From Solanum dulcamara (taxonomy: Eukaryota; Streptophyta; Magnoliopsida; Solanales; Solanaceae), in contig NC_077242.1 in assembly GCF_947179165.1 (NCBI RefSeq), positions 30,668,097 to 30,732,096 on the forward strand: a DNA stretch of 64,000 nt, written 5' to 3'. Below the pieces are notes generated by a model. It was given only the letters and a program-made list of their open reading frames with translations. It was not told where the DNA came from and did not search any database. A program made the position numbers and the translations under genes. Shown piece after piece: positions 23,857 through 35,865 of the stretch. Each line of letters starts with the position of its first letter. Positions within the stretch are counted from its first letter, which is position 1.

Positions 23857-24275
23857 ATAAATTACCCAACTCATGGCTTAGAGTTGGAGGTGGTGGTATT
23901 TGCATTAAAACTATTTAGACACTACCTTTATGGTAACCATGTGGATATTTTCATCGATCACAAGAGTTTGCAATATGTGTTCACTTAAAATTGCTTAAAC
24001 CTTCAACAAAGGAGATGGATTGAACTATTGAAGGATTATAACATAAGTGTACTATACAGTCCGGATAAGGAAAATATGGTTGTCGATGCTCTCAGTAGAT
24101 TGTCCATGAACAGTGTTTAAGTACAGGATATGCATGGGTTATCATGTTTGGGTGTTCTATTGGTTGATTCTATGGATGGAGGTGTTATTGTGCAAAATAG
24201 TTCCAAATCATCTCTTGTGAAAGATGTGAAGCTAAAATAAGGTTGTGAGATCACTTTGGTTTAATTGAAGAAATT
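23857..24275 (+). pseudogene. Element A RNase H, second part, and linker to integrase
   Basis: It reads on from 9105: [19 protein letters not shown], then [24 protein letters not shown], and the end motif VVDALSRLSMNSV, followed by the linker LLVDSMDGGVIVQNSSKSS. The catalytic Glu and Asp positions are present. Stops interrupt it after QYVFT and in the linker. It is cut at 24275 by element B and the protein resumes at 38332. Confidence 0.85.
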
Positions 24276-26323
24276 TGTAAGACCCCGTAAGTTGAAAACA
24301 TGGAACCAAGGAGAAAAGTCTCAAAATTTTGAACCTATCCAGGTGAACGAGTCCCTCTACGTCTCCTAGAGTTGAGTCGTAGAGTGACCCTTCGAGCAAA
24401 GTTGAAGTTTCTCTCAGCAGATATTCTATGGCTTGTCAAGATGAGTCTTTCTCAATATGAAAGGTAGTATAAATCTCTCGTAAACCATGTTTAGAGGCCA
24501 AGATTGAAGGATCCCTCAGGGCCATCTATGAATATGCATGATGAGTTATAGAGACAAGGACGGGTCGTAAAGACCACCCATCATAAAATTTCAGAGACTT
24601 GTGTTCTGTAGGTTTTTTAGACCTATAGGACAAGACCAAAAGATGGGTCATTCGCTTGACAACGTTTCATAAACCTTGTCCATTTCTAAACTTTAGAGAC
24701 TCTATTTTTAGGCCCTTTTCTCAGACTTGCAGGATGAGTCATACATGTTAACTCAAAGGCAACCCGTATAAAGTGGTCCGTAGGGTCAACATTCAGATTT
24801 TCATGAAGGACAATTGTATCTTTTCCCATAATCAGTTCAATGAACCTAGAAACTTTTATGGCCAAGTTTAAAGTATATAAGTACTCTATTCTACAAAATC
24901 TCCTCCTATTCAATTCATTCTCTCAAAATTCCCAAGCCAAGAACTCACAAGGTCTCTCGAGGTTTCTCTCCAAATTCAAGCTAGGGCTTCGAGATTTCCT
25001 CAAGGTTCTTTTGCAATTCTTATTTAATTCAAGCAAGATATGTGGGGATTGATTAATAGGCCCTTTGAACCTCTGAAGTCGCAAAGATTTTTCAAGTTTT
25101 CATTCAATTTGCAATTGATTATGAACCCTAGTTTTGATGAATAGCATTGGAATGATTTGATTTCATTTCTAAATGCTATCAATTATCTTTATATTCATTT
25201 TATTATATAAATTATATGGTTTCAAGTGGAATTATAGATGCCCATGCATAAAGCTCTATTTTTAAGCTATAATTATGAAGTAAAGATGATTTTATGAGTT
25301 AATCATAAGATAAATGATTTATAAAGATAGTTTTCAATGAGTTGCAGCCGAGATTATGATTTTAAAGTTAAATATTGTGATGATAATCAAAGTTAAGATC
25401 ATTATAAAGAGGACTTCTAGGTGGAGTTTGTTCTGGTAATGCAGTTAGATACCAAAGGGAATTCCAGTAGAAACTTGAAGAACCAAACTATGTTGCCCAT
25501 GTAGTTCTCCTTCATAGCCTAGCTAGTGGATCCACGTAGCCCAGTTGATTTGAGTTGAGTTATCTTTGAAGTATGCCCTAGCAAGGTACCTCTCATATTT
25601 TGATGCAGGAGTCATCGGCCTATCTCAATGCAAGAGTTATTTGATTTTATGTAGTAAATCGCATGGTATTAGTTGTCGGTTAATAGTCTTATCCCACACA
25701 AGCTCAAGTTAAGCTTTAAGATGTCAAGTTATGAGTTGAAAGTTGAAGTCTTATGATATGAATTGACCATGAGTTCTTATACTTTAAATTGCTTTTACTC
25801 TATACCCATGTTTATTATGATTGGTCATGCATCCTATGGCATATTAATATGTTCTTTTACTTGTTTATTCATACCTCACATACTTAGTACATTCAAATGT
25901 ACTAACATATATTTTGCCTACATTGCCTCATAATGTAGGGATGGACGACACTCACGAATACCCCGCTCGTGCCTAGAGTTTTATTTAGATTTCCAAGGAC
26001 TTGGTGAGTCCTCATTCTACCGAGGACAAGAATTTGATTCATGTTACTATTGTTAGATATTTCTTCTATTGTTAGTGAAAGATAAGAGCTTGTCCTAATC
26101 CCTGTCAAAGTTTAAACAAAAGGCATAATTGGACGTTGTATGGTGTAGTCCCTTTGGAAATCTATTATGTTGATTTTCCTTAGTACTGTTCCCCACATAT
26201 GATTACTTCTCCTTATATGGTTCTTTACCTTATATATGTGATATATCCTAGGATGGCTTATGGTTGGGGTCCCTCACATCTCGATCATCGTGTTATAACT
26301 AGGCCCTAGGTTTGGTCATGAAA
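24276..26323 (+). repeat. Element B 5' LTR (2048 bp)
   Basis: It starts TGTAAGACCCCGTAAGTTG and ends tcatgaaa (for tcatgaca). Compared with S1 and the 3' LTR fragment, it lacks about 0.2 kb near 25405, where agatggtgataaggacaatt should follow. It contains the double inverted-repeat module at 25884-25939. Confidence 0.85.
25884..25939. repeat. Conserved double hairpin module of the LTRs (best copy)
   Basis: The first hairpin is TTAGTACATT, 2-base loop, AATGTACTAA (25884-25905), with perfect 10-base arms. The second, 11 bases on, is CCTACATT, 7-base loop, AATGTAGG (25917-25939), with perfect 8-base arms. Recognisable versions occur in the LTRs of S1 (2596-2652), A (about 41830-41885), E (about 46394-46450), F (57135-57190) and C (minus, about 33090-33140). 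S2 keeps only the second hairpin (near 31874). Confidence 0.75.
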
Positions 26324-26327
26324 AACT

Positions 26328-26340
26328 TGGTTTCAGAGCA
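26328..26340 (+). other. Primer binding site of element B
   Basis: The sequence tggtttcagagca has one mismatch to the initiator-Met tRNA site TGGTATCAGAGCA and lies four bases after the LTR. Confidence 0.85.
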
Positions 26341-26518
26341 CAAGGTTTAAAAGATTCCTAGGAAGTCTAACATATTCATTAGTATGAAGCGCACCACATC
26401 CATGAATAGGAGGCTACGAAGTATCTTAGGAAAAGTCTTACTTCTTTCATGATCTATGTCGTGTGGTAAAATGGCTAAGTCTTTTCCTCTGATGCTTATT
26501 CTTTGCAATTTTCAGAAT

Positions 26519-27560
26519 ATGACTCCATGAAGATACCTCACTACAAAGAACGTGGTCGAATAGGAGCAACAAGCTCCGAATGAGCCTATGAATGATCAAA
26601 TTTCCAATGTCGTGTTCTGAGGGGCTTTTCAAGTACTTTTTCAAGCCATTATGGCTCAAGTAAATCATGAGATGGTTTCTCTCATGAATCTGAGTGCTAT
26701 TACGATGGAAACAAGAGTTCTGACTTCATGAGAATAAATCCTCTACAGTTTTGGGGTTTTAAAGTTAATGAGGATCCCCAAGAGGTTATCGATATTATCT
26801 ATAAGATTGTTGATATCATGAGGATTAGCGCAGTTGAAAGGGAAGAGTTTGCTATGTACCAATTAAGGGGTGTTGATCAAATTTGTTTTAATTAATAGAA
26901 AAGTAAGAGGCCTATAGAGGCAGAGTCCATGACATGGGACAAGTTCAAAAGGGGGTTTCTTAATTGCTTTTTGTACTAGAGTTGAGGGAGGACAAGGATC
27001 AAAAGTTCATCAAGCTCAAGCAAGGTGGTACGAGTATGATAGAGTATGCCTTCAAGTTTTCCCAATTGTCGAAATATGCTTAATTCATGGTTGCCGACTC
27101 AAGAGATCATATGAGCAAGTCTATATCAGGTGTGTCAGACATAGTTGCAATAGAATGCAAAACGGCAATGTTGATTTAGGAGACAGATATATCTGGACTA
27201 ATGACCTATGCAGAGAAAGTAGAAAGTGAGAAGCTAAAGGTGAAGAATAGAGAGTCTAAGAGGCCAAGAACCGATGATAGTGAATTCTCTCATTCTAAGT
27301 CCAAAAGTGGTAGACATCTTCATTTTTGCCAAAAATACTTCGGCCAAGGATATTCTAATGTCACTACCCCAAGGTTTGAAAAAGATAGGGTGACCAACCC
27401 TAAACCCTAAGGGGGTTCTCCTATAGGCCAAGTTACTCCCGCATGAAAGAAATGTGGTAGGAACCACAAGGGTAAATGTCTAGCCGGGTTGAATATGTTC
27501 TATCAGTGTGGTAAGTTCGGTCATCATGCTAAGGAATGTAGGATACAAGATGCTCGTCCT
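26519..27560 (+). pseudogene. gag: Element B gag remnant
   Basis: The start ATG at 26519 is followed by a stop at codon 4 and others. Readable pieces are QISNVVF, FQVLFQAIMAQVNHEMVS, a capsid piece near 26730-26800, and the frame 27201-27410 (MTYAEKVESEKLK). The zinc-knuckle region at about 27440-27545 reads KKCGRNHKGKC and then a complete-looking QCGKFGHHAKEC. The first knuckle cysteine codon tgc has become the stop tga. Confidence 0.82.
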
Positions 27561-27639
27561 CAAGATCAAGTTGCTCAATGTGTCCAAGTGAAAGCAAAGG
27601 GTGGTCAATGCAACAATAGGTTTTATGCTCTCTATGGTA

Positions 27640-28130
27640 GACTAGAGATGGAGGAGGCTCCTGATATTGTCAATGGTATGTTATAGGTCTTTCACTATAA
27701 TGTTTATGCTTTGCTAGATCTAGGTGCATATTTATATTTTGTTTTCCCTTATCTGGACATTATATTTGATGTTAGTCTCGAGATATTGTCAGAGCCTTAC
27801 TCCATTTATACTCTCATAGATGAGTCGGTTGTGGCTAAAAAAGCCTATAGAAGTTGTCCGGTTATAGTTTTCCATAAAGTTACCTTATGTGATCTAGTTG
27901 AGCTTAAGATGACCGATTTTTATATTATCCTTGGTATGGATTGGCTAGATGCATGTTATGTTTCTATTAATTGTAGAACCCAAGTGGTTAAGTGCAAATT
28001 ACCAAATGAGCCGATCCTACAATGGAAGGGTAGTAACTCCGTGTTTAAAGGTCAATTTATTTTGTGTCTTAAAGCTTGGAAGATAATTTCCAAGGGTTGT
28101 ATATCTTTTGAGGGTTTGGGATTAGAATTT
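27640..28130 (+). pseudogene. Element B protease remnant
   Basis: Frame 27711-28133 is open for 140 codons. It starts LDLGAYLYFVFPY, the active-site region with the catalytic Asp kept but the following Pro changed to Leu, and continues to LKMTDFYIILGMDWLDACY and QWKGSNSVFKGQF. This is one of the best preserved stretches in B. The upstream half is separated by the stop at 27684. Confidence 0.8.
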
Positions 28131-28800
28131 TGAAGGCACTATCCTAGAGTTGGTTCCTATTGTAAACGAGTTTCTGGATATGGTTCTTGATTATTTACCC
28201 AGTTTCCCTCCCAAAAGGGAGATTGATTTTCGTATAGACCTTTTTCTGGATACTCAACCTATTTCTATTCTTCCTTAGCGGATGGCTCCGGCAGAGTTAA
28301 AGGGTTGAAGGATCAATTGAAGGAATTGTTAGATAAGGGTTTTGTTAGGCCAAGTATTTCCCCATGGGGTGATCTCGTATTATTTGTTAGAAAGAAGTAT
28401 GGTTACCTACTATATGCATTGATTATCGACAATTGAATAAGATAACCATCAAGAATAAGTATCCAATTCTGAGGATAGATTACTTGTTTGATCTACTGTA
28501 AGGGACAAGGTATTTCTCAAAAATAGACCTTCTTTCCGGTTATCACTAATTGAGGGTGAGGAGGAGAATGCAAGTCACTTGAGGATTGTATTGCAAACTC
28601 TAAGACATAGAAAATTATTTGCAAATTTCAACAAATGTGAGTTTTGGTTAAGGGAGATGGCCTTCCTTTGTCACATTGTGTACCGCGAAGGAATTATGGT
28701 GGACCCTAAGAAAATCAAAGCGGTTAAGAATTAGCCTGGACCATTATCTCCTTTGAATATTAGGAGTTTCTTAGGCCTAGCCTAATACTATAGAATATTT
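28131..28800 (+). pseudogene. Element B reverse transcriptase with the catalytic box deleted
   Basis: Readable blocks are [24 protein letters not shown], and [16 protein letters not shown], then [10 protein letters not shown]. At about 28557-28566 the sequence jumps from LRVR straight to [13 protein letters not shown]. Compared with F and E this removes roughly 55 codons, including the FIDD active site. Short homology (gag repeats) sits at the junction. This copy could never have made a working RT after that deletion. Confidence 0.82.
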
Positions 28801-29345
28801 GTGGAAGGGTTTTCATTGATTTCATCACCTTTGACCAAGTTGATTCAAAAGAAGGTGAAGTTCCAATGGTCGGAAGCATGTGGAAAGAGTTTCCAAGAGT
28901 TAAAGGATCATCTCACTACTGCTCCTATATTGACCTTGCTAGAAGGGTCGGATGGTTTTATGGTATATTGTGATGTCTCAAGGGTTGGTATTGGTTGTGT
29001 ATTATTTCAATATAGTAAGGTAATAACCTATACTTCTAGGCAACTTAAGGTGCATGAACGAAATTATCCAACATATGATCTTGAACTAGGGGCAATTGTG
29101 TTTTCCTTGAAGATTTGGAGACACTATTTTCATGGTGTCTATGTGGATGTGTTAACCGATTACAAGTGTTTACAATATGTGATTAAATAAAAGGACTTGA
29201 ACCCTCGGCAAAGAAGATGTCTTGAATTGTTGAAGGATTATGATATAAATGTGTTGTATCATCTGGGTAAGGCAAATGTGGTTGCCGATGTACTAAGTAG
29301 ATTGTCCATGAGTAGCGTGGCATATGTTGATGAAGATAAGAAATA
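28801..29345 (+). pseudogene. Element B RNase H remnant
   Basis: Frame 28801-29190 is open for 129 codons: [69 protein letters not shown] and [11 protein letters not shown]. The catalytic Asp, Glu and Asp positions are all present. After a stop at 29188 it continues RRCLELLKDYDIN and VVADVLSRLSMSSV. Confidence 0.85.
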
Positions 29346-29459
29346 ATTGATTAAAACTGTTCATATGTTGGCACGTTTAGGTGTGCGTTTAGTTGATTCT
29401 AATGATGAAGGTGTTCTTATTTATAATGGTTCAAAATCGTCTCTAGTAGTGGATGTCAT

Positions 29460-30325
29460 GGCCAACCAAGACCAAGATCCAATGTTCGTTAGGTTAAAGA
29501 AGTTGTTGTCGAAAAAGACATAGAGTCTTTCTCCCAAGGGGGAGATGGTGTGCAACATTACCAAGGTGGTTTGTGTGTACCTAACGCTGATAGGTTGAGA
29601 GGGTTGATATTTAATGAGTCCCATAGTTTCCAATACCAATTCATCCGGGTTCCACCATGATATATCGTGACTTAAGAGAAGTGTACTAGTGGAATGGCAA
29701 GAAGAAGGACATAGTAGAGTTTGTATCTACATTTCCAAATTGCCAACAAGTTAAAGTTGAGCATCAAAGACTGGGAGGTCTAGCCCAAGAAATTGAAATT
29801 CCTACTTGGAAATAGGAAGATGTAAATATGGATTTTGTAATGGGTTTACCTCATACTAAGAAGCAACATAATTCTATTTGGGTTATTATAAATCGGATGA
29901 CCAAGTCAACTCATTTTCTACTAGTTAAGACATCCTACGATGTCAAAGATTATGCTAAGTTGTATGTTCGTGAGTTAGTACGACTTCATGGTGTTCCTTT
30001 GTCCATCATATCGGATCAAGGTGCACAGTTCACTTCACACTCTTGGAGGTCATCTCAAACGGGTCTCGATATAAATATCAAATTAAGTACTTCTTTTTAT
30101 CCTCAAATAGACGGTCAAGCCGAAAGAATGGTCCAAACTTTAGAAGATATGTTAATGGCATAAATTATTAATTTCAAAGGAAGTTGGGATGAATGTTTGT
30201 CATTAATTGAGTTAGCCTATAATAATAGTTATCACTATAACATCAAAATGACTAATTTCAAAAAATTGTATGGGAGGAGATGTAGATCCCCAGTGGGGTG
30301 GTTTGAATTTGGTGAGATGGCCTTG
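29460..30325 (+). pseudogene. Element B integrase remnant (N-terminal and catalytic domains)
   Basis: The zinc-binding N-terminal part (29480-29790) is frameshifted. The catalytic core is open from 29828 to 30163. It keeps all three acidic residues: NMDFVMGLP, IISDQGAQFTS and QAERMVQTLEDM. It continues WDECLSLIELAYNNSYH and YGRRCRSPVGWFEFGEMAL, then is cut at 30325 by S2. The protein resumes exactly at 32286 once one duplication copy is discounted. The enzyme would insert the DNA copy into the genome. Confidence 0.85.
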
Positions 30326-32285
30326 TGTAACATCCCTCATAAATTATTACAAGTACCTTAAGAATGCCTTAGGAATAGGCTGCTCAAGTAATGCATCATC
30401 CTTAATCTTTTCGGAAAATCCGTGTTCGGAATATTGATCAGGGGGTTTAAACCTGCAGAAACATGATCTCGGTGGATTTTTAGTACCCATATATCGAAAG
30501 ATAGATTTTCAAAGAAATTCATGAAAAAGTAGGGTCTTCAACAGGTGCGCATCGCGGATCTGAGAGAGTTTTCTGGCCAGGTTGAGTTTTTTAAAGGGCA
30601 TTTTAGACCTTTCTCAAATTATTAGTTAATAAATCTACACGTTTTTAGTACCTAATCTGATTCTATAAATTCACCTAAACCCCTAATTCTATTCAATCTT
30701 CAACAATTTATCTATCAAATATTTCTCTCTCTACAAAAAGGCTCTCAAGGGTTTTCATTGAAGAATTCAAGTAATCTACTCAATTTTTCCATCAAACTCT
30801 CAAGTTCTTCCAATTATTTGGTGTTCTCACTTAAGGTATGTGGGTATTGATTCATGGATTCTTTCATCCATGAAGTACAATCAATTTTTCAAGGCTTTCT
30901 ATCAAATTAATGTAAGGTATTTTATGGGTTTTATGATCTCTATTCCTATTGCATGAATTCTGATTCAAAGTATGATCATGAGTCTATTTTGATATAAATC
31001 GATGGTTATTACATGAAATTGAAGAGTTTTTCCATGAATTCTCCTATTTTTGATTTCTAGGGTTAATGATGAAAATTATGAATATTTTCAATTATACTTC
31101 CGAATGATATTATCTATATGAATTATGTATGGGCTGATATAAAGTTTATGAGCATGCATGTTTTCAAATGTATTAGATGACTTTCATTGCAATTGATCAT
31201 GCTTTCATTCTTATCCTAATTTCAAGTATAAGTTATGATCATGAATTTTCAAGTTATATTCTATGAGAGTTTTATTTAATGATTTCAAAGGTTTTATTAT
31301 GAATCTCATTCAAATTGATTATGCATCCAAGTTTTACCCTAATTTTCAAGTATGAATTATGTCTATATATGTATGATTTGTAATGATGAAAGGACAATTC
31401 TCACATTATAAGTATGTTATGAAAATGACCTACTCTATGATTTCAAACTATGATCATGACTATGATATATATAATTATGATTACTATGCTATACATCTAT
31501 TCCATGGTATTTGACTTAGCACTGAGTAGATGTGAGGTGGGGGCCCTACCAAAAGCCTTAATAGAAGCGTCATGTCCCATAAACTACTTGCCACTGTAGG
31601 TTGCCTTTATGGCCTAGCTAGTGGATCGGCAAATAGCACATGTTCATGATCAGGAGTCTACCTTGGCAAAGTAGCCTCCTCCTTTTTGATGTGGGTATCA
31701 TCGGATACCATATTATAGCTGACATGGTCTATTGTCTGTTATGGTTCCTATGCCACATATGTATGATGTCTTAAGTATGTTATGATTTTGAATTTATGCT
31801 TTTAAATGCTTTGGTCAATATGATTTTCTCATGACTTTACTTATTCCATCTTATCATGTGATTTACTTTTTGCCTACATTATCTCAAAATGTAGGGATTG
31901 AAGTTGAAGATCATATTTATCCACGTAGCTAGTAAGCTTTTCTATCCGAAGGTGTTTGTGGTGAGTCCTCATTCATCGAGGACTAGTCATCAAGTTGTTT
32001 ACTGTTTTGAAAGACTATTTCCTATGTTTCATAATGAGGGTGAGCTAGGGACATGTCTTAGCCCCCGCCCATACTCCTGTGTAGAGGCATCTAGTTGGAC
32101 TAATATTTTGAGTCTATGTTGTCATATGACATTCTTCATTTACTATTCATTATTTATATTCTCTTATGATATTTCCTCATTTACTTTACGTTATGTATGC
32201 TGATGATACGTACAAGAGGCTTGGTTGGAGCCCTTCGGAGTTTTTATTGCCGTGTTACGACTAGGCCCTAGGTCGGGTTGTGACA
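30326..32285 (+). mobile_element. Solo LTR S2 in the integrase of B
   Basis: It runs TGTAACATCCCTC to cgggttgtgaca, with a perfect target duplication CCTTG at 30321-30325 and 32286-32290. Discounting S2 and one copy of CCTTG restores B's integrase frame across the site. The family is that of F's LTR (55470-57602). It keeps the second conserved hairpin (CTACATTatctcaaAATGTAG, about 31874-31895) but has lost the first. There is no gene inside; the frame 31898-32203 is LTR sequence. Confidence 0.9.
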
Positions 32286-32695
32286 CCTTGATTATTCTAG
32301 ATTTGGAAAAAGATGCTATGGAGAAGGTAAGATTTATAAGAGAGTTATTAAAGATGGCTCAAAGTCATCAAAAGTTGTATTCTCATATTAGGAAAAGAGA
32401 GCTCGAATTTTATATAGAGGATTGGGTCTAGTTGAAGGTTTCATCTATGAAGGGTGTAATGCATTTTGGTAAAAAAGAAAAATTGAGCCCTAGATATGTT
32501 GTACCTTATAATATATTGAGACGTGTTGACAAAGAAGCTTATGCGTTAGATATGCCACTTGAGTTGGCTATGGTTCACCTAGTGTTTCATTTTTCTATTT
32601 TAAGGAAGTTCATGGGTGATCCAAACTCCATTGTGCCATTGAAAGATTAAGATGTTGAGGAAAATTTTACTTATGAAGAAGTTCAGGTGGAAATT
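32286..32695 (+). pseudogene. Element B integrase C-terminal region
   Basis: It reads EKVRFIRELLKMAQSHQK, then KGVMHFGKKEKLSPRYVV, AMVHLVFHFSILRKFMG and VEENFTYEEVQVEI. One stop replaces the tyrosine of the usual DWVYLK (at 32429) and another follows PLKD. It is cut at 32695 by element C, so B's chromodomain is missing. Confidence 0.82.
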
Positions 32696-35069
32696 TGTCA
32701 TGACCAAATCTTAGGGCCTAGGCATGACATGGAGAATAAGGAACCCAAAAGTACCTCAAACAAGCCTCTTAGCATTCTTTTAGCCATTTGTAGGTAATTC
32801 CAATAAATAAATAAGCAGAAATCATAATAGTAAATCTTCAACTTACATATGTCCAATAATACATTTAACTTTTAGAATTAACGGGGCTAAAATAAGTCTC
32901 TATCTCACCCTTAATCATAATAGAAAGAAATATCATAGTAAGTGTCTAAACATCTCAACATATCATAAGCTAGAAAGATAAAGGAGTATTATTCTCGGAA
33001 CATGGGAACTCAACAAAAGTAGTCTTCAAATGAAATATCAACTAGCCATGTGGAGGAGAACGAAGAGGAGCATTGGTCCCTACATAGTGATATCATGTAG
33101 GTAAAAAAGTATACGTTAGTATTTTGAATGTACTAAGAATGTAACAAAGCATTACAATGTAAAATATTTAGGACATTTATAAGGTAAAGTACATAAATGA
33201 GTGCATGCATGAGTAATCAGTAGATGTCATTTAAATCATACATATGTGAATATATATATGCATGAGTAATCATTTAAATAACATTTAAAATATTTATTTG
33301 TGAGAATTTGACTATAACCGATATTAAGACCATGTGAGCTATTACGTGGAATGCAACATAACCCCCTACGTTGGTCGGGGAGTCTACTTGCCTAGGGTAG
33401 AACTCCGTGAACTTTACATTTTAACTTTAACTTTAAGGGCATTCGTGGATCCTTTAGCCTAAGCCTACAAGGGTTCCTATGTTGGCACATAGTTAATGAG
33501 ACAAGTGGTTGCTAGTAGGATTTCCTTACCGAATCTCACCTCAATAAAACATTCGGTACTAAGTCAATCCCACGGAATAGTTTAATACTTCAAAATAGTC
33601 ATAGCATATAGCTTGAGAATTCAAAATATCATATTCGGTAGAATAACTCATTAAAATCTTTGGTAACTCAAATATGCTAGAATTTTCCTTATTGCATAAA
33701 TAATTCATCATTCATAGCATTTCATCATTATTTTATTTCATAAGACTCCCTTTTGATCATAGACATTGTTGTCATAAACATTCATTTAGAGTCAAAGCTT
33801 TCAAATCAAACTTCATTGAAAACATAGTAAAACTAGGTGAGTTTAAATCATTTCAACTTTCAAACATGTATGTAAATGAAATTATACATTAATACTTTGA
33901 AGTCCATTAATTAAAAATCATTCTTTAAACATTCCATCATGAATTTCAAGAACCTTTAAAGAGCTAAACAGAGAAAATAGTTGTGAACCATCAATTCATA
34001 CATATGAATCAAAATAGATCAATAATAATTACTTTCACCATGATTCATTCTTTTAAGTAGAGATAAGAATTACCCATAAAAAAATCTTATTTGAAATCAA
34101 GCGATTTAGTTGAAAAAGTTTTGGACTCCATGGGTGGAAGAACACGTGGATAAACACTCATATACCTTAGATTAAAGCTTAAAGAAAATAAACATACTTT
34201 ATCATATAATCAATATGCTTTAGGCATGAGAGTGGAAGAATACTCTCATTGAAGCCTTACATACCTGGAATATGAAGCTTTACTTAGAATCGAAGGACTT
34301 AATGAACACTCTTGAATCCTAGTCTTTTATCCTTGCTGGAATATTTTGTATACTACCCGGAGTATATGAATCACTAAAATAATATTTCTACAATACTAAG
34401 AACTAAAACTATATTTTGAGAATGAGTAAAGAAGTGTATAGAGATAAGAGTTTCTTGTGAAAGCTTGATGAATAAAATGATGAAATAAGGTGGGCATTTA
34501 TAGGTGTGAAGGAGGAACCTAACAATAATTAAAATAATTATAAAGAAAAATCTGAATATTTAATGGAAGATTGTGATGTCATGGGTGATGTCAAATGGAG
34601 GACTATTAATGTCATGGGTGATGTCAAATGCATCCAGATCTTTCATGGTTGGTGAGATGTATCTTCTTTTTTATTGAATACAATCTTTCGGTGCTACGTT
34701 TGAACAAAATAACTTTCTAATTAGGATATGGTGTCTGCATATGAATTTTAGCTTTAGAAGTCTCCTTTGACATCGTTCAATAAATCAACTTAATGGGAAA
34801 ATCCTACAATGATATATGATTTTACTTCTATAAATACCCATTTCGTCATAGCATCAGGTCTTGCAAAGATTGATTTATTTGACCTCTTTAGCCTATGAAT
34901 CTTAAGCTATGGTCTTCAGAAAATTTGTAGGTAATGATGTTGGAGTTATTTAGAAATTTAAATCAACTAATTTAGATCATCCGATGAAAATTATTCCCAG
35001 AATACAGAAGAAGTATTATTTTCATTGAGAATTGAAATACCATATACAACGTTTTTAGGAGGTGTTACA
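32696..35069 (-). repeat. Element C 3' LTR (2374 bp)
   Basis: The minus-strand start is TGTAACACCTCC (35069) and the end is ggtcatgaca (32696). It is related to but clearly different from the S2/F family. It carries the paired hairpin module near 33090-33140. No gene is visible in it. Confidence 0.83.
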
Positions 35070-35086
35070 TTATCTCCCCCTTGGGA
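35070..35086 (-). other. Polypurine tract of element C
   Basis: On the minus strand, cccaagggggagataa ends exactly where the LTR TGTAACACC begins. Confidence 0.83.
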
Positions 35087-35289
35087 ACATTCACCCTCGA
35101 ATGAGGCAAGACTTAGCTTGAGTAGAGTAGAGTGTAAACCAAAAACTCATCATTAATGCAATAGTGTAATTTAAAACATCATTCAAAACATATTACATAA
35201 ATTTGCAAGCATATGACAAGAAAAGTTGGAATGCAAGGATTCTAAGTAAGTAAGCAAGGACAACTTAATACCTTAGGTTTGAGTAGAGG

Positions 35290-35865
35290 AAAAAAGATGA
35301 GCGTATCACTTAATCATATCCTCTTCCGCTTCCTATGTAGCACTTTCAACTTGTTGATTCCTCCAAAGGACTTTTACAGATGCAACTTCTTTGTTTATCA
35401 ATTTCATAACTTGCCAATCAAAAATTTCAACCGAGACTTCTTCGTAGGTCAAGTTTTCTTCAACATTCACTACTCCCAAAGGAACAATGGAACTAGGATC
35501 ACCTACACATTTTCTCAATATAGACACATGGAACACCGAGTGAACCATGGTCATTTCCAATGGAAACACCAAATCATACGCAACCTTGACAACATTTCTC
35601 ACGATTCTATAAGGACCTACATACCTAGGGCTCAATTTCCCTTTCTTACCAAACCGAACCATACCCTTCATGGGTGAAAAATTCAGATACACCCAATCAT
35701 CCACATTAAACACAAGATCCCTTCTTTTAGTGTTGGAATAGGACTTTTGAAGACTTTGAGCCATCTTCAACCTTTCTCTAATGATCTTCACCTTCTATAA
35801 AGCATCAAGTACCAAATTAGGGCCCAACAAGGTCTTCTCACCTACTTTGAACCAACTAACTAGGG
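35290..35865 (-). pseudogene. Element C integrase C-terminus and chromodomain
   Basis: The minus frame 35791-35333 is open for 152 codons: IIRERLKMAQSLQKSY, DDWVYLNFSPMKGMV, KGKLSPRYVGPYRIV, VHSVFHVSILRKCVGD and VEENLTYEEVSVEI. It then enters the chromodomain signature LINKEVASVKVLWRNQ. After a stop in place of Trp it continues EAEEDM and YAHLF. Chromodomains of this type direct integration to heterochromatin and mark the Tekay/Del-like chromoviruses. This is the best preserved C-terminus in the window. Confidence 0.87.

Noticed and set aside
35279..35677. A 132-codon plus-strand frame
   Set aside because: It is the antisense shadow of element C's integrase C-terminus and chromodomain, which reads clearly on the minus strand.
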